In this document: positions 1 to 5,349 of the stretch, piece by piece
How the letters are laid out: every line of letters begins with the position of its first letter
How positions within the stretch are numbered: the first letter of the stretch is position 1
NCBI GenBank assembly: GCA_023436075.1
Contig: JAEZKS010000232.1
Coordinates: forward strand, 1 to 5,349
Length of the DNA stretch: 5,349 nucleotides
DNA from: Methanobacteriota archaeon
GTDB taxonomy: Archaea; Halobacteriota; Methanocellia; Methanocellales; Methanocellaceae
Direction: 5' to 3'
Translations under genes and position numbers: made by a program
Notes under the pieces: model-generated
What the model saw: the letters and a program-made list of their open reading frames with translations, nothing else
What the model was told of the DNA's origin: nothing
Database searches by the model: none

Positions 1-8
1 TTTATAAC

Positions 9-176
9 CGTCTCTGCGGTCTCTGCGCAGTCTCTGCGCGCTCTGCGGGAATAAAACAGTTCTCTGGTACTCGACGCATAGCCGGAAACAGGGCATCGTC
101 GCCAACCCTGTAGTGCAATGCGATGTACGAAAATTCCCGCAGAGTTCGCAGAGACTGCGCAGAGACCGCAGAGACG
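9..176. repeat. 168-bp inverted-repeat element with phased TCTCTGCG units
   Basis: The left arm (9-52) and right arm (133-176) are reverse complements over 44 bp with only two mismatched positions (39-40 against 145-146). The spacer is 80 bp. Each arm is itself repetitive: GTCTCTGCG starts at 10, 19 and 30, followed by a degenerate CTCTGCGGG at 41, so units recur every 9-11 bp, close to one DNA turn. The core holds a small ACAGGG/CCCTGT stem (88-93 with 106-111), and GTAC/ATGCG blocks near its edges could extend pairing. A transcript on either strand could fold into one long hairpin. There is no coding capacity and no obvious flanking target duplication, although only 8 bases of left flank are available. 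It could be a MITE-like element, a dispersed intergenic repeat, or a structured RNA or protein-binding site. The repeat structure is read directly; its function is unknown. Confidence 0.85.
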
Positions 177-310
177 TTGAAACTTCTAAATCTGTACTGA
201 TGCAGATATGAAAAGGAACGTATAAGCCGGAATCCGGGATGCCAATGCCAGATTCCGACATGTCCGACAGAGTAAAATCCGACAGTTTGTTATGGATTTT
301 ACATTTGCAT
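177..310. other. Intergenic stretch with short dyads and TCCGACA repeats
   Basis: No gene is visible here. The stretch contains a perfect dyad CCGGA-A-TCCGG (227-237), a GGAATC/GATTCC pair (229-234 with 251-256), three copies of TCCGACA (254-260, 263-269, 278-284) and the 9-bp stem-loop listed separately. Together with the element at 9-176 it makes up the non-coding stretch downstream of the minus-strand membrane protein gene. Confidence 0.6.
272..302 (-). terminator. 9-bp stem-loop downstream of the membrane protein gene
   Basis: GTAAAATCC (272-280) is a perfect inverted copy of GGATTTTAC (294-302) around a 13-nt loop. It lies 9 nt beyond the stop of the minus-strand gene, where a terminator or 3'-end stabilising hairpin would be expected. 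Read on the minus strand, the 3' half contains TTTT, but no long U-run follows. The termination role is therefore inference; the stem itself is certain. Confidence 0.35.
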
Positions 311-790
311 TTAAGCGTCGAACTCTAAGCCGATAAATTCAGACGTCTCGGTTGTCCCGTCAGCGAAATGCAACGTGAACTGGGATTTATTATAGGAAAT
401 CATGACGAGATTAGGAATCCGATAGTCGTTGATGTTTACGTGGTACAAGACATCAGTGGTCCTGTAGATATCGATCTGCGACTGCAGGCCACGGATGATG
501 TTTTGATCATTAATAAACGTGGTGTAGTTTTCCCTCTGACCATTGTTAAAAGTGGTCTGATTGGCCATCACCATCTGGTCATAGGTCTTCTTCTGTCCCT
601 CGTTCTGGATGATCAGCGCCGCGATAACGATCACGCAGACGATGCAGACACCGATTAGCAGGATGATCAGCCGGGATACTACGTCATTGTACCGGCGGAT
701 TTTATCGTCCTTCTTGCGGTCCTGACTGTCCTTGAGTTTGCTCAGCCAGTTCTGCACGTGCTCCGTGCCCTGTTTCGATGTGCCGTCCAT
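311..790 (-). CDS. Small single-pass membrane protein, function unknown
   Basis: I do not recognise this protein. From the ATG at 788-790 it is 159 residues. An N-terminal region of about 38 residues is rich in K, R and D (DRKKDDKIRR just before the membrane), followed by one strongly hydrophobic segment at about 41-61 (LIILLIGVCIVCVIVIAALI). A polar C-terminal domain of about 95 residues follows, rich in N, Q and T and ending in a strand-like FTLHFADGTTETSEFIGLEF. The positive-inside rule puts the N-terminus in the cytoplasm and the large domain outside. All three N-x-S/T sequons (NQT, NYT, NKS) fall in the outside part, consistent with possible archaeal N-glycosylation. A GTG at 797-799 could add three residues, but it overlaps the GGTGGG ribosome binding site that serves the ATG, so the ATG is preferred. 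The gene is divergent from the histidine kinase. Real-gene confidence is fairly high because a promoter, ribosome binding site and membrane segment agree. Confidence 0.75.
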   Translation of the reverse strand: MDGTSKQGTEHVQNWLSKLKDSQDRKKDDKIRRYNDVVSRLIILLIGVCIVCVIVIAALIIQNEGQKKTYDQMVMANQTTFNNGQRENYTTFINDQNIIRGLQSQIDIYRTTDVLYHVNINDYRIPNLVMISYNKSQFTLHFADGTTETSEFIGLEFDA

Positions 791-792
791 GA

Positions 793-834
793 GACCCACC
801 GATCATAACTGTACGCTTCTGCCGTATATATTTT
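793..834 (-). promoter_or_regulatory. Archaeal promoter and ribosome binding site for the membrane protein gene
   Basis: On the minus strand GAAGAAAATATATA is an A-rich BRE-like stretch joined to a TATA box (TATA core 825-834). A start about 25 nt downstream would fall near 800-804, giving a leader of roughly 10-14 nt. That leader contains GGTGGG, whose GGTG matches the archaeal anti-Shine-Dalgarno, about 6 nt before the ATG at 790. The spacing of all three elements is consistent and favours the ATG over the GTG at 799. Confidence 0.6.
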
Positions 835-970
835 CTTCAAGAGCGGTGATGCCGCGGTCAACTCAGGAGAGCCCGAAGTACTCGTTGGTCTTACACCGCA
901 TCGCATCGCAGGCATGTATCTGCTGGGCACCTGGACCTTCAACCGGGAGAGCCTGATCAAGAACCTGTAG
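809..970 (+). pseudogene. Coding-like fragment without a start, probable gene remnant
   Basis: Between an in-frame TAA (806-808) and a TAG (968-970) the plus strand reads 53 residues that look like a real protein C-terminus. It runs through KSGDAAVNSGEPEVLVG and then HRIAGMYLLGTWTFNRESLI. Codon choice matches the neighbouring genes: from the ATG at 914 to the TAG nearly every codon ends in G or C (CTG, GGC, ACC, ATC, AAC). There is no start codon in its first 35 codons, and its 5' end overlaps the promoter of the divergent membrane protein gene. After the TAG the same frame stays open to a TGA at 1040-1042 (AIDFTACAICG...), possibly more of the same decayed gene. I do not recognise the family. 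Alternatives are a chance open frame or a short leaderless gene starting at the ATG at 914, which would encode only 18 residues. Confidence 0.4.
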
Positions 971-1102
971 GCGATCGACTTTACAGCGTGCGCCATCTGC
1001 GGACCGGAAACCCGGGGAAGCCCGGCATTGCCCATGACATGACAGCCGCTGTCAGGACCGGGCACCGGGGATTAGACACAATGCTACAAAATTTTTTAAA
1101 TT
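971..1102. other. Gene-free spacer upstream of the kinase promoter
   Basis: This runs from the end of the remnant to the kinase promoter. Up to about 1075 it is GC-rich, with several CCGG/CCCGG blocks and the dyad listed separately; from about 1080 it becomes sharply AT-rich. Apart from the possible remnant continuation to 1042, I see no gene here. Confidence 0.5.
1040..1054. promoter_or_regulatory. 15-bp dyad, operator-like or small hairpin
   Basis: TGACAGC-C-GCTGTCA is a perfect 7+1+7 dyad lying between the divergent membrane protein and kinase genes, roughly 50-90 bp upstream of the kinase TATA-like boxes. Such a symmetric site could bind a dimeric regulator. As RNA it would be a 6-bp stem with a 3-nt loop. 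The symmetry is read directly; the operator role is inference. Confidence 0.3.
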
Positions 1103-1191
1103 ACAAATTTATAATCAGACATGAATCCGGTCTACAAAAATATTTTAATAATCAAAGCTAAACTACGGACGTTTGTCATCCGGGGGACATC
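1103..1191 (+). promoter_or_regulatory. AT-rich promoter region and ribosome binding site of the histidine kinase gene
   Basis: Two TATA-like boxes are candidates. AAATTTATAAT at 1105-1115 predicts initiation near 1136 and a leader of about 55 nt. AAAAATATTTTAAT at 1136-1149 predicts initiation near 1169 and a leader of about 23 nt. A GGGGG run at 1182-1186, five bases before the ATG at 1192, is the only Shine-Dalgarno-like sequence, and it is an imperfect match. Which box is used cannot be decided from sequence alone. Confidence 0.5.
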
Positions 1192-3504
1192 ATGTACAGG
1201 AAACGAGAGCCGGCTAAAGCCAGAGGGAACGAGCGAGGAGAGTGGCTGGAAAAGCTCCGCTTCCTCAGCGATGCCATGGAGTTGACCTCGCAGCCCTTTG
1301 CTGCCGGCGATACTGACGGTGCCCTGTTGATCTTCAACGAGGCGTATTGCAGCCTCACGGGCTATTCGCGGGAAGAACTGTACACCTTGAACTGGATGAC
1401 AGACCTGACTACGCCGGAATCGCGCCAGCATGAGCGCGACGTATTAAAACGCCTCAACAGCGTATGCAATCCTCAGAGGTACGAGAAGAGCTACATCCGG
1501 AAAGACGGCATCGTCATCCCGATCGAGCTGCTTACCCACGTCGCCGCCGATTCACGGGGCAAACCACTGTTCTACTATTCGTTCGTCACAGACGTCTCTG
1601 AGCGCAGGCGAATGGAAGACGGGCTCCGAAACGATCGCGACATGCTTGAAAGCAAGGTATACGAGAGAATGGCTGCATTGAGCCGCAACGAGGAATGCAT
1701 GTGCAGGCTGATCGAGACGTCGCCCATACCTGTGGCCATATTCGATGCGGGGAACAAACTCTCTATCAACAAGAAGTTCGTCGAGACGTTTGGCTATACC
1801 AGTGAAGACCTCCCCACCATGGACCACTGGTGGCCACTGGCCTACCCGGACAGGGAATACAGGGAGTTCGTGAAAAGGCGCTGGGAAACCGAGATCTGGC
1901 CGGAGATCACTGACAGGGTGGATACCAAGACCATAGAGGCCATCGTAACCTGCAAGGACGGCTCGCGGAAGCATGTCCTGGTCCATATCTCTTCCGCTGG
2001 CTATCTGAACCTCCTGGTCGTTTACGACATTACCGGGCCAGGTCGGGTGGAGAAAGCCCTCGACAGGTACAAGCTATTTTCAGAAAATACACGAGACATC
2101 GTCCTCTTCGTCCGCCGGGACGGATGCCTGCTCGAAGCTAACGAGGCGGCGATCAAGGCATATGGCTACACACGAGAAGAGCTCCTGTCGCTGACAATCT
2201 ACGATCTCCGGGCCGATGACCAGGACAGCCGGGTAGATATGCAGATGGACACGGCGTTCGAGAAAGGCATTCTGTTCGAGGCGTTTCACAGCAGGAAAGA
2301 CGGCTCGATGTTCCCCGTGGAAGTCAGTTCACAAGGGCGGCTCATCGGCGGCCAGAAGGTGTTGCTCAGCGTCGTGAGAGACATCACGGAGCGAAAACGG
2401 GCAGAGGAGGCGCTACTGGAGAGCGATGCCATGCTGGCGAAATCACAGGAAATGGCCCACATAGGCAGCTGGGTATGGGACGTCGCTACGAGCGAGAAAC
2501 ACAGGACAGCGGAGTCATACCGCATCCTCGGTATGGACCCGGGCGAGTACATGATCGACTTCGAGAAATTCCTGAGCTTCATCGTGCCAGAAGACAGGGA
2601 ATATGTCACTGTTCAGACTCGGCTGTCGGTGAGAAGCGGCAGGCCGTTTGACATCATGTATCGTATCAGGCGCAAAGACGGCGCGATCAGGGTTTTGCAC
2701 AGCTTCGGGGAGCCGGTGACAGACCCGGAAGGCCGAGTGGTCAAAGTCTACGGCACCAACCAGGACGTCACCGAGCGCATGCTTGCGGAAGAAGAGCTGA
2801 AGTCGGCGAAACACCAGGCCGAGCTTTACCTGGACCTGATGGGCCACGATATCAGCAACATGCACCAGATCGTCATGATACAGCTCGAGCTCGCCCTGTC
2901 CGTGCTGGACGAGGAGGGGCATCTGGGAAAAGAGGACAGGGAACTAATCACAACGTCGCTGGCGACGCTCGACCGAAGCGCCAATCTCATCAACAACGTC
3001 CGCATGCTGCAGAAGGTCCGGTCGGGCGAGTATAGGGCCGAGCCCCTCGACCTCGGCAGGACCATCGGCGATGCAGTACAGATGTACTCGGACCTCCCCG
3101 GGAGGAATATCACGATAAAATTCACGCCCCCGAATGGCCGCATAGTCAAGGTGAGCCCGCTGATCAAGGACATTGTGGCCAATCTGCTGGACAACGCTGT
3201 CAAGCACTCGCCGGACCCGGTGGAAATAGGCATCGATGTCGGCTGCATCGATGACCAGGGAAAGCCTTACTACAGCATCTCGGTCGAGGATAACGGCATC
3301 GGCATACCGGACGATAAGAAGGACCTGATCTTCCAGCGGTTCAAGCGAGGCAATACCGCAGCTAAGGGCATCGGGCTTGGCCTCTATATCGTCCGTACGC
3401 TCGTAGAAGGCTTCGGCGGCTCGGTGAGAGTAGAGGACCGGGTGCACGGTGACCACGCACGGGGCGCCAGGTTCGTGATCCTGCTGCCGGCTGCCGAAAA
3501 CTAA
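1192..3504 (+). CDS. Cytoplasmic multi-PAS sensor histidine kinase
   Basis: This 770-residue protein would sense a signal through PAS domains, autophosphorylate on histidine and pass the phosphate to a response regulator. Four PAS/PAC modules are visible. The first is at about 22-140 (FNEAYCSLTGYSREEL, ending FVTDVSERRR) and the second at about 170-282, with a degenerate PAC end. The third is at about 292-403 (ANEAAIKAYGYTREEL, ending VVRDITERKRAEEAL). The fourth is at about 422-532, of PAS_3 type (IGSWVWD..., ending NQDVTERMLAEEEL). The phospho-acceptor is probably His552 in YLDLMGHDISNMHQ. The HATPase domain has an N-box (NLLDNAVKH, 664-672), G1 (DNGIGIP, 700-706), F-box (FQRFKRG) and G2 (GIGLGLYIV, 726-734), all intact. 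There is no membrane segment or signal peptide, so the sensor is soluble. The start is bounded by an in-frame TAA at 1159-1161, and the first PAS begins soon after Met1. No response regulator lies nearby, so it is an orphan kinase. Family assignment is firm; the signal is unknown. Confidence 0.95.
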   Translation: MYRKREPAKARGNERGEWLEKLRFLSDAMELTSQPFAAGDTDGALLIFNEAYCSLTGYSREELYTLNWMTDLTTPESRQHERDVLKRLNSVCNPQRYEKSYIRKDGIVIPIELLTHVAADSRGKPLFYYSFVTDVSERRRMEDGLRNDRDMLESKVYERMAALSRNEECMCRLIETSPIPVAIFDAGNKLSINKKFVETFGYTSEDLPTMDHWWPLAYPDREYREFVKRRWETEIWPEITDRVDTKTIEAIVTCKDGSRKHVLVHISSAGYLNLLVVYDITGPGRVEKALDRYKLFSENTRDIVLFVRRDGCLLEANEAAIKAYGYTREELLSLTIYDLRADDQDSRVDMQMDTAFEKGILFEAFHSRKDGSMFPVEVSSQGRLIGGQKVLLSVVRDITERKRAEEALLESDAMLAKSQEMAHIGSWVWDVATSEKHRTAESYRILGMDPGEYMIDFEKFLSFIVPEDREYVTVQTRLSVRSGRPFDIMYRIRRKDGAIRVLHSFGEPVTDPEGRVVKVYGTNQDVTERMLAEEELKSAKHQAELYLDLMGHDISNMHQIVMIQLELALSVLDEEGHLGKEDRELITTSLATLDRSANLINNVRMLQKVRSGEYRAEPLDLGRTIGDAVQMYSDLPGRNITIKFTPPNGRIVKVSPLIKDIVANLLDNAVKHSPDPVEIGIDVGCIDDQGKPYYSISVEDNGIGIPDDKKDLIFQRFKRGNTAAKGIGLGLYIVRTLVEGFGGSVRVEDRVHGDHARGARFVILLPAAEN

Positions 3505-3570
3505 TCGACAGGCCGACTCGCTGCTCGCGCTGTGACGCAATGGAATCTCTGTTGATAACCCTGAGAATGC

Positions 3571-3580
3571 TTTTTAAAAA
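3571..3580 (+). promoter_or_regulatory. TATA-like box of the peroxiredoxin gene
   Basis: TTTTTAAAAA is the only AT-rich box in the 93-bp gap between the kinase stop and the next gene. Initiation about 25 nt downstream would fall near 3598-3603. That is compatible with a leaderless ATG at 3598 or a roughly 20-nt leader to the ATG at 3622. It suggests the peroxiredoxin is transcribed separately from the kinase, but read-through from the kinase cannot be excluded because no strong terminator is visible between them. Confidence 0.4.
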
Positions 3581-3597
3581 CAGCGTGAAAAACGTCA

Positions 3598-4290
3598 ATG
3601 GTGTGCATTGTGAAGACGGGAATGAAAATTTTCGTTTTATCGGCCATGGCAGTAGCCATCCTGCTACTGATGGGCATCTTATTCTCTGCAGGCGCGCAGA
3701 ACATGAATGCGCCGTATACGTCCGCGATGGCCGGAACTAAGGCACCGTCGCTGAAGATTAATGATCCGGTACCCGATTTCTCGGCCGATGCCTACTATAA
3801 CAATACGACGGTAAAGATCAATTCCGGGGACTACCGGGGCAAATGGATGGTGTTCATCTTCTATCCGGCAGACTTCACCTTCGTCTGTCCTACGGAGCTG
3901 GAAGAGATGGCGTCCCTGTATAAAAACTTCACAGACCTAGGCGCAGTGGTCTTCAGCGTCAGCCGTGACACGGCTTACGTTCACAAGGCATGGCATGACT
4001 CCGACGAGCGTGTCAGGAAAGTACAGTTCCCCATGATCGCCGATCCAACAGGAGAGATATCCCGGGCTTTCGGGACTTTAAATGAGACAACAGGCCTTTC
4101 GCAGCGCGCAGGCTTCATCTTCGATCCAGACGGCAGACTGAAGGCGATGGAGATCCACGACGACGCCTTCGGCCGGAACACGAAGGAGCTGCTTCGCCAG
4201 GTTGAAGCTGCAAAGTTCGTAAGGGAACACGGCGACAAAGTATGCCCTGCCAGCTGGAAGCCAGGCGAGGAGGCTATCAAGCCATCATGA
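3598..4290 (+). CDS. Exported or membrane-anchored 2-Cys peroxiredoxin (AhpC/Prx1 type)
   Basis: The protein reduces hydrogen peroxide and organic peroxides. The peroxidatic cysteine is C97 in YPADFTFVCPTE, which carries the family P-x3-T-x2-C signature (P90, T94, C97). The catalytic arginine is R170 (SQRAGFIFD) and the resolving cysteine is C216 (GDKVCPASWKPG), so this is a typical 2-Cys enzyme. The C-terminus stops soon after, at EEAIKPS, without the extended YF tail of peroxide-sensitive eukaryotic enzymes. Before the domain there is an added N-terminus: a hydrophobic stretch at about 11-30 (IFVLSAMAVAILLLMGILF) followed by SAGAQ, resembling a signal peptide with an A-x-A-like cleavage site or a membrane anchor. 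Most AhpC proteins are cytosolic, so this is notable. Two starts are possible. The ATG at 3598 has a GTGA nine bases upstream; the ATG at 3622 (MKIFVL) gives a more standard signal peptide and 222 residues. Numbering here is from 3598. Enzyme family is certain; export is inferred. Confidence 0.93.
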   Translation: MVCIVKTGMKIFVLSAMAVAILLLMGILFSAGAQNMNAPYTSAMAGTKAPSLKINDPVPDFSADAYYNNTTVKINSGDYRGKWMVFIFYPADFTFVCPTELEEMASLYKNFTDLGAVVFSVSRDTAYVHKAWHDSDERVRKVQFPMIADPTGEISRAFGTLNETTGLSQRAGFIFDPDGRLKAMEIHDDAFGRNTKELLRQVEAAKFVREHGDKVCPASWKPGEEAIKPS

Positions 4291-4310
4291 GTGAGGCGTG
4301 TGGAACCATC

Positions 4311-4321
4311 CTTTTTCTTTT
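4311..4321 (+). terminator. Oligo-T termination tract after the peroxiredoxin gene
   Basis: The plus strand reads CTTTTTCTTTT starting 20 bases after the peroxiredoxin stop, inside the 39-bp gap between convergent genes. Archaeal RNA polymerase commonly terminates at such T-runs without needing a hairpin, and no strong stem precedes it. No matching T-run for the opposing gene is seen in the gap, so minus-strand transcripts may run into the peroxiredoxin 3' end. Confidence 0.5.
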
Positions 4322-4329
4322 ACGCGCCT

Positions 4330-5334
4330 TTACGCACCCTTTGTCATTACAGGCTTGCCGCTCTCGGTCCGCGCGATCGGGTGCGGCACCCCGAGGTACG
4401 GAAAAGCATTAAGCAGGTCCCGATGAGGTCCGACCATGTCGGTCGTCACGGCCCCGTTGGTCAGGATGGCCAGCTGGATGTCGATGATATCGTCCGTCAG
4501 TCTCCGTCCGTTAGGATATCCTCCCGGGAGAGAGTAGTCATAGTCCAGGATATCAGGCAGCAAAGTGAGAGCGATCTGCCGGGAGCTCTCATAGCTGCGT
4601 CCATGCGACGCCAGGAGATCGATGAACTTGTCGGTAAAAAGCTCCCGGTCTCGGGTCGGCTTGATGTGGTTGAAAGTATCTTTATCCGCATCTTTTGTAA
4701 ATGCGACATTTATAAACGGGTGGCCCATGCGATCGACCTGGAAAAGGTTACCCCCGTTCCCTGGAATCAGAACCCTTGTCCATATCCCGACACCTGGCTT
4801 ATTCCCAAGGGCGCTGTCAGGCAGTTCGAGTACGATGCTAAAGACGTTCTTGTCCAGAAACATGTCTGTGCCGGTGAAGTGCATGCCATTTTTAAAGCCG
4901 TCCAGGTCAAAGAAAAAAGGATCGCTGCGTATTCCTGCAAATAATCGATACCCGATTGCTTCGGCAATCTCTGCCTTCTCTCCGAAGGACACGGGCACAT
5001 CCCGGAAGAGGACATCGCCATCGCTGCCATCGCCTTCTGCCTGTCGGCCGGCGGCACGCCGCAGCGTGACAAGCTGCGCGTCGTTCTCTTTCGGAGAAAA
5101 GGTGAAGCGGTACGCGATCTCGGCAACGGAATCCCTGTTGGTGTCGACTTTCAACTCGTAGATTGCCTCTGGTGCGAAAGAATCGGCAAGAGTAGGCGCG
5201 AGAGGATTGACGTCGAAGACGAGGACAGACCTGCCGGCATTTTCCGGGCTCCTGAAGGCGAAGGTGTCGCAGATATCTACACGAGCATCCATGTTCGGCA
5301 ATTTCAATCCGGGTGCATCTAAATGATCGGACAT
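4330..5334 (-). CDS. DUF4331 family protein
   Basis: This 334-residue protein is a complete DUF4331 member. Hallmarks in order are MSDHLDAPGL (1-10), DICDTFAFRSPEN (20-32), LVFDVNPLAP (38-47), the strand-like ELKVDTNRDSVAEIAYRFTF (60-79), FAGIRSDPFFFDLDGF (132-147), LPDILDYDYSLPGG and NGRRLTDDIIDIQLAILTNG (259-294), and FPYLGVPHP (311-319). DTNRDS (64-69) and DADKDT (215-220) resemble calcium-binding D-x-[DN]-x-D loops, an inference. The family's biochemical role is not known to me, and many members carry signal peptides. This one begins directly with the DHxDxP motif, so it is probably cytoplasmic. The start is set at 5334: on the minus strand AAGGAG ends six bases before this ATG but directly abuts the upstream ATG at 5340, so the latter (two extra residues) is unlikely to be used. 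It is convergent with the peroxiredoxin. Its promoter lies beyond the window. Confidence 0.88.
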   Translation of the reverse strand: MSDHLDAPGLKLPNMDARVDICDTFAFRSPENAGRSVLVFDVNPLAPTLADSFAPEAIYELKVDTNRDSVAEIAYRFTFSPKENDAQLVTLRRAAGRQAEGDGSDGDVLFRDVPVSFGEKAEIAEAIGYRLFAGIRSDPFFFDLDGFKNGMHFTGTDMFLDKNVFSIVLELPDSALGNKPGVGIWTRVLIPGNGGNLFQVDRMGHPFINVAFTKDADKDTFNHIKPTRDRELFTDKFIDLLASHGRSYESSRQIALTLLPDILDYDYSLPGGYPNGRRLTDDIIDIQLAILTNGAVTTDMVGPHRDLLNAFPYLGVPHPIARTESGKPVMTKGA

Positions 5335-5340
5335 AGGCAT

Positions 5341-5346
5341 CTCCTT
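5341..5346 (-). promoter_or_regulatory. Ribosome binding site deciding the DUF4331 start
   Basis: The minus strand reads AAGGAG-ATGCCT-ATG. The strong AAGGAG site has zero spacing to the first ATG and six bases to the second, which selects the ATG at 5332-5334 as the start. Confidence 0.65.
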
Positions 5347-5349
5347 GGC

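Noticed and set aside
10..175. Possible CRISPR array from the repeated TCTCTGCG units
   Set aside because: Units are only 9-11 bp apart with no unique spacers, and the two large copies are inverted rather than direct.
368..658. Open frame of 96 residues on the plus strand within the membrane protein gene
   Set aside because: The opposite strand has a matching promoter, ribosome binding site and a clear transmembrane segment, so this one is the shadow.
968..1042. TAG at 968-970 read through as pyrrolysine, extending the fragment to 1042
   Set aside because: The fragment has no start, no recognisable methylamine methyltransferase sequence and no pyl genes nearby; simple gene decay explains it better.
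742..1065. Open frame on the minus strand across the intergenic region, 107 residues
   Set aside because: It overlaps the 5' end of the membrane protein gene in another frame, contains that gene's promoter, and its translation has no domain-like or membrane pattern.
1192..1620. LOV-type photosensor in the first PAS domain because of Cys53
   Set aside because: The residues around Cys53 (AYCSLTGYS) are the ordinary PAS helix; the flavin-binding NCRFLQ-type motif is absent.
2944..3540. Open frame of 198 residues on the minus strand under the kinase
   Set aside because: It is the antisense shadow of the HATPase domain, whose motifs on the plus strand are unmistakable.
3528..3585. CGCTGT/ACAGCG inverted pair between the kinase and peroxiredoxin genes
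   Set aside because: It is only 6 bp long with a 46-nt separation, which is expected by chance.
4291..4944. Open frame on the plus strand, 217 residues, right after the peroxiredoxin stop
   Set aside because: It is antisense to the firmly identified DUF4331 gene; the stretch of low stop frequency is a by-product of that gene's codon use.

Overview
The window looks like chromosomal DNA from a methanogenic archaeon, most plausibly a Methanocella/Methanosarcina-type member of the Methanomicrobia. That placement is inference. It rests on archaeal-style promoter elements (A-rich BRE plus TATATA or TTTATAAT boxes), GGTG- and AAGGAG-type ribosome binding sites, an oligo-T terminator tract, and a soluble multi-PAS histidine kinase with an H-box (LMGHDISNMHQ) of the kind I associate with methanogens. 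No rRNA, tRNA, CRISPR array or transposase is visible.

Layout. Bases 1-310 are non-coding. They begin with a striking 168-bp element (9-176): two 44-bp arms that are near-perfect inverted copies, each built from phased GTCTCTGCG units, around an 80-bp core. A 9-bp stem-loop sits near the end of the next gene. A minus-strand gene (about 311-790) encodes a small single-pass membrane protein that I cannot name. The 800-1191 gap holds its promoter, a coding-like plus-strand fragment with no start (809-970, probably a gene remnant), a 15-bp dyad and an AT-rich promoter region. Next, on the plus strand, come a large cytoplasmic sensor histidine kinase with four PAS domains (1192-3504) and an AhpC/Prx1-type 2-Cys peroxiredoxin with an N-terminal signal or anchor sequence (3598-4290). 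The window closes with a complete minus-strand DUF4331-family protein (4330-5334), which converges on the peroxiredoxin gene across a 39-bp gap containing an oligo-T tract.

How the genes fit together. There is no tight operon. The membrane protein and kinase are divergent and share a roughly 400-bp control region, and the peroxiredoxin appears to have its own promoter. The kinase has no adjacent response regulator, so its partner lies elsewhere. The exported peroxiredoxin would detoxify peroxide at or outside the membrane, which suits an oxygen-sensitive anaerobe. No functional link between it and the DUF4331 protein is proven. I see no clearly new multi-gene system. The least explained items are the inverted-repeat element, the unknown membrane protein and the start-less gene remnant.
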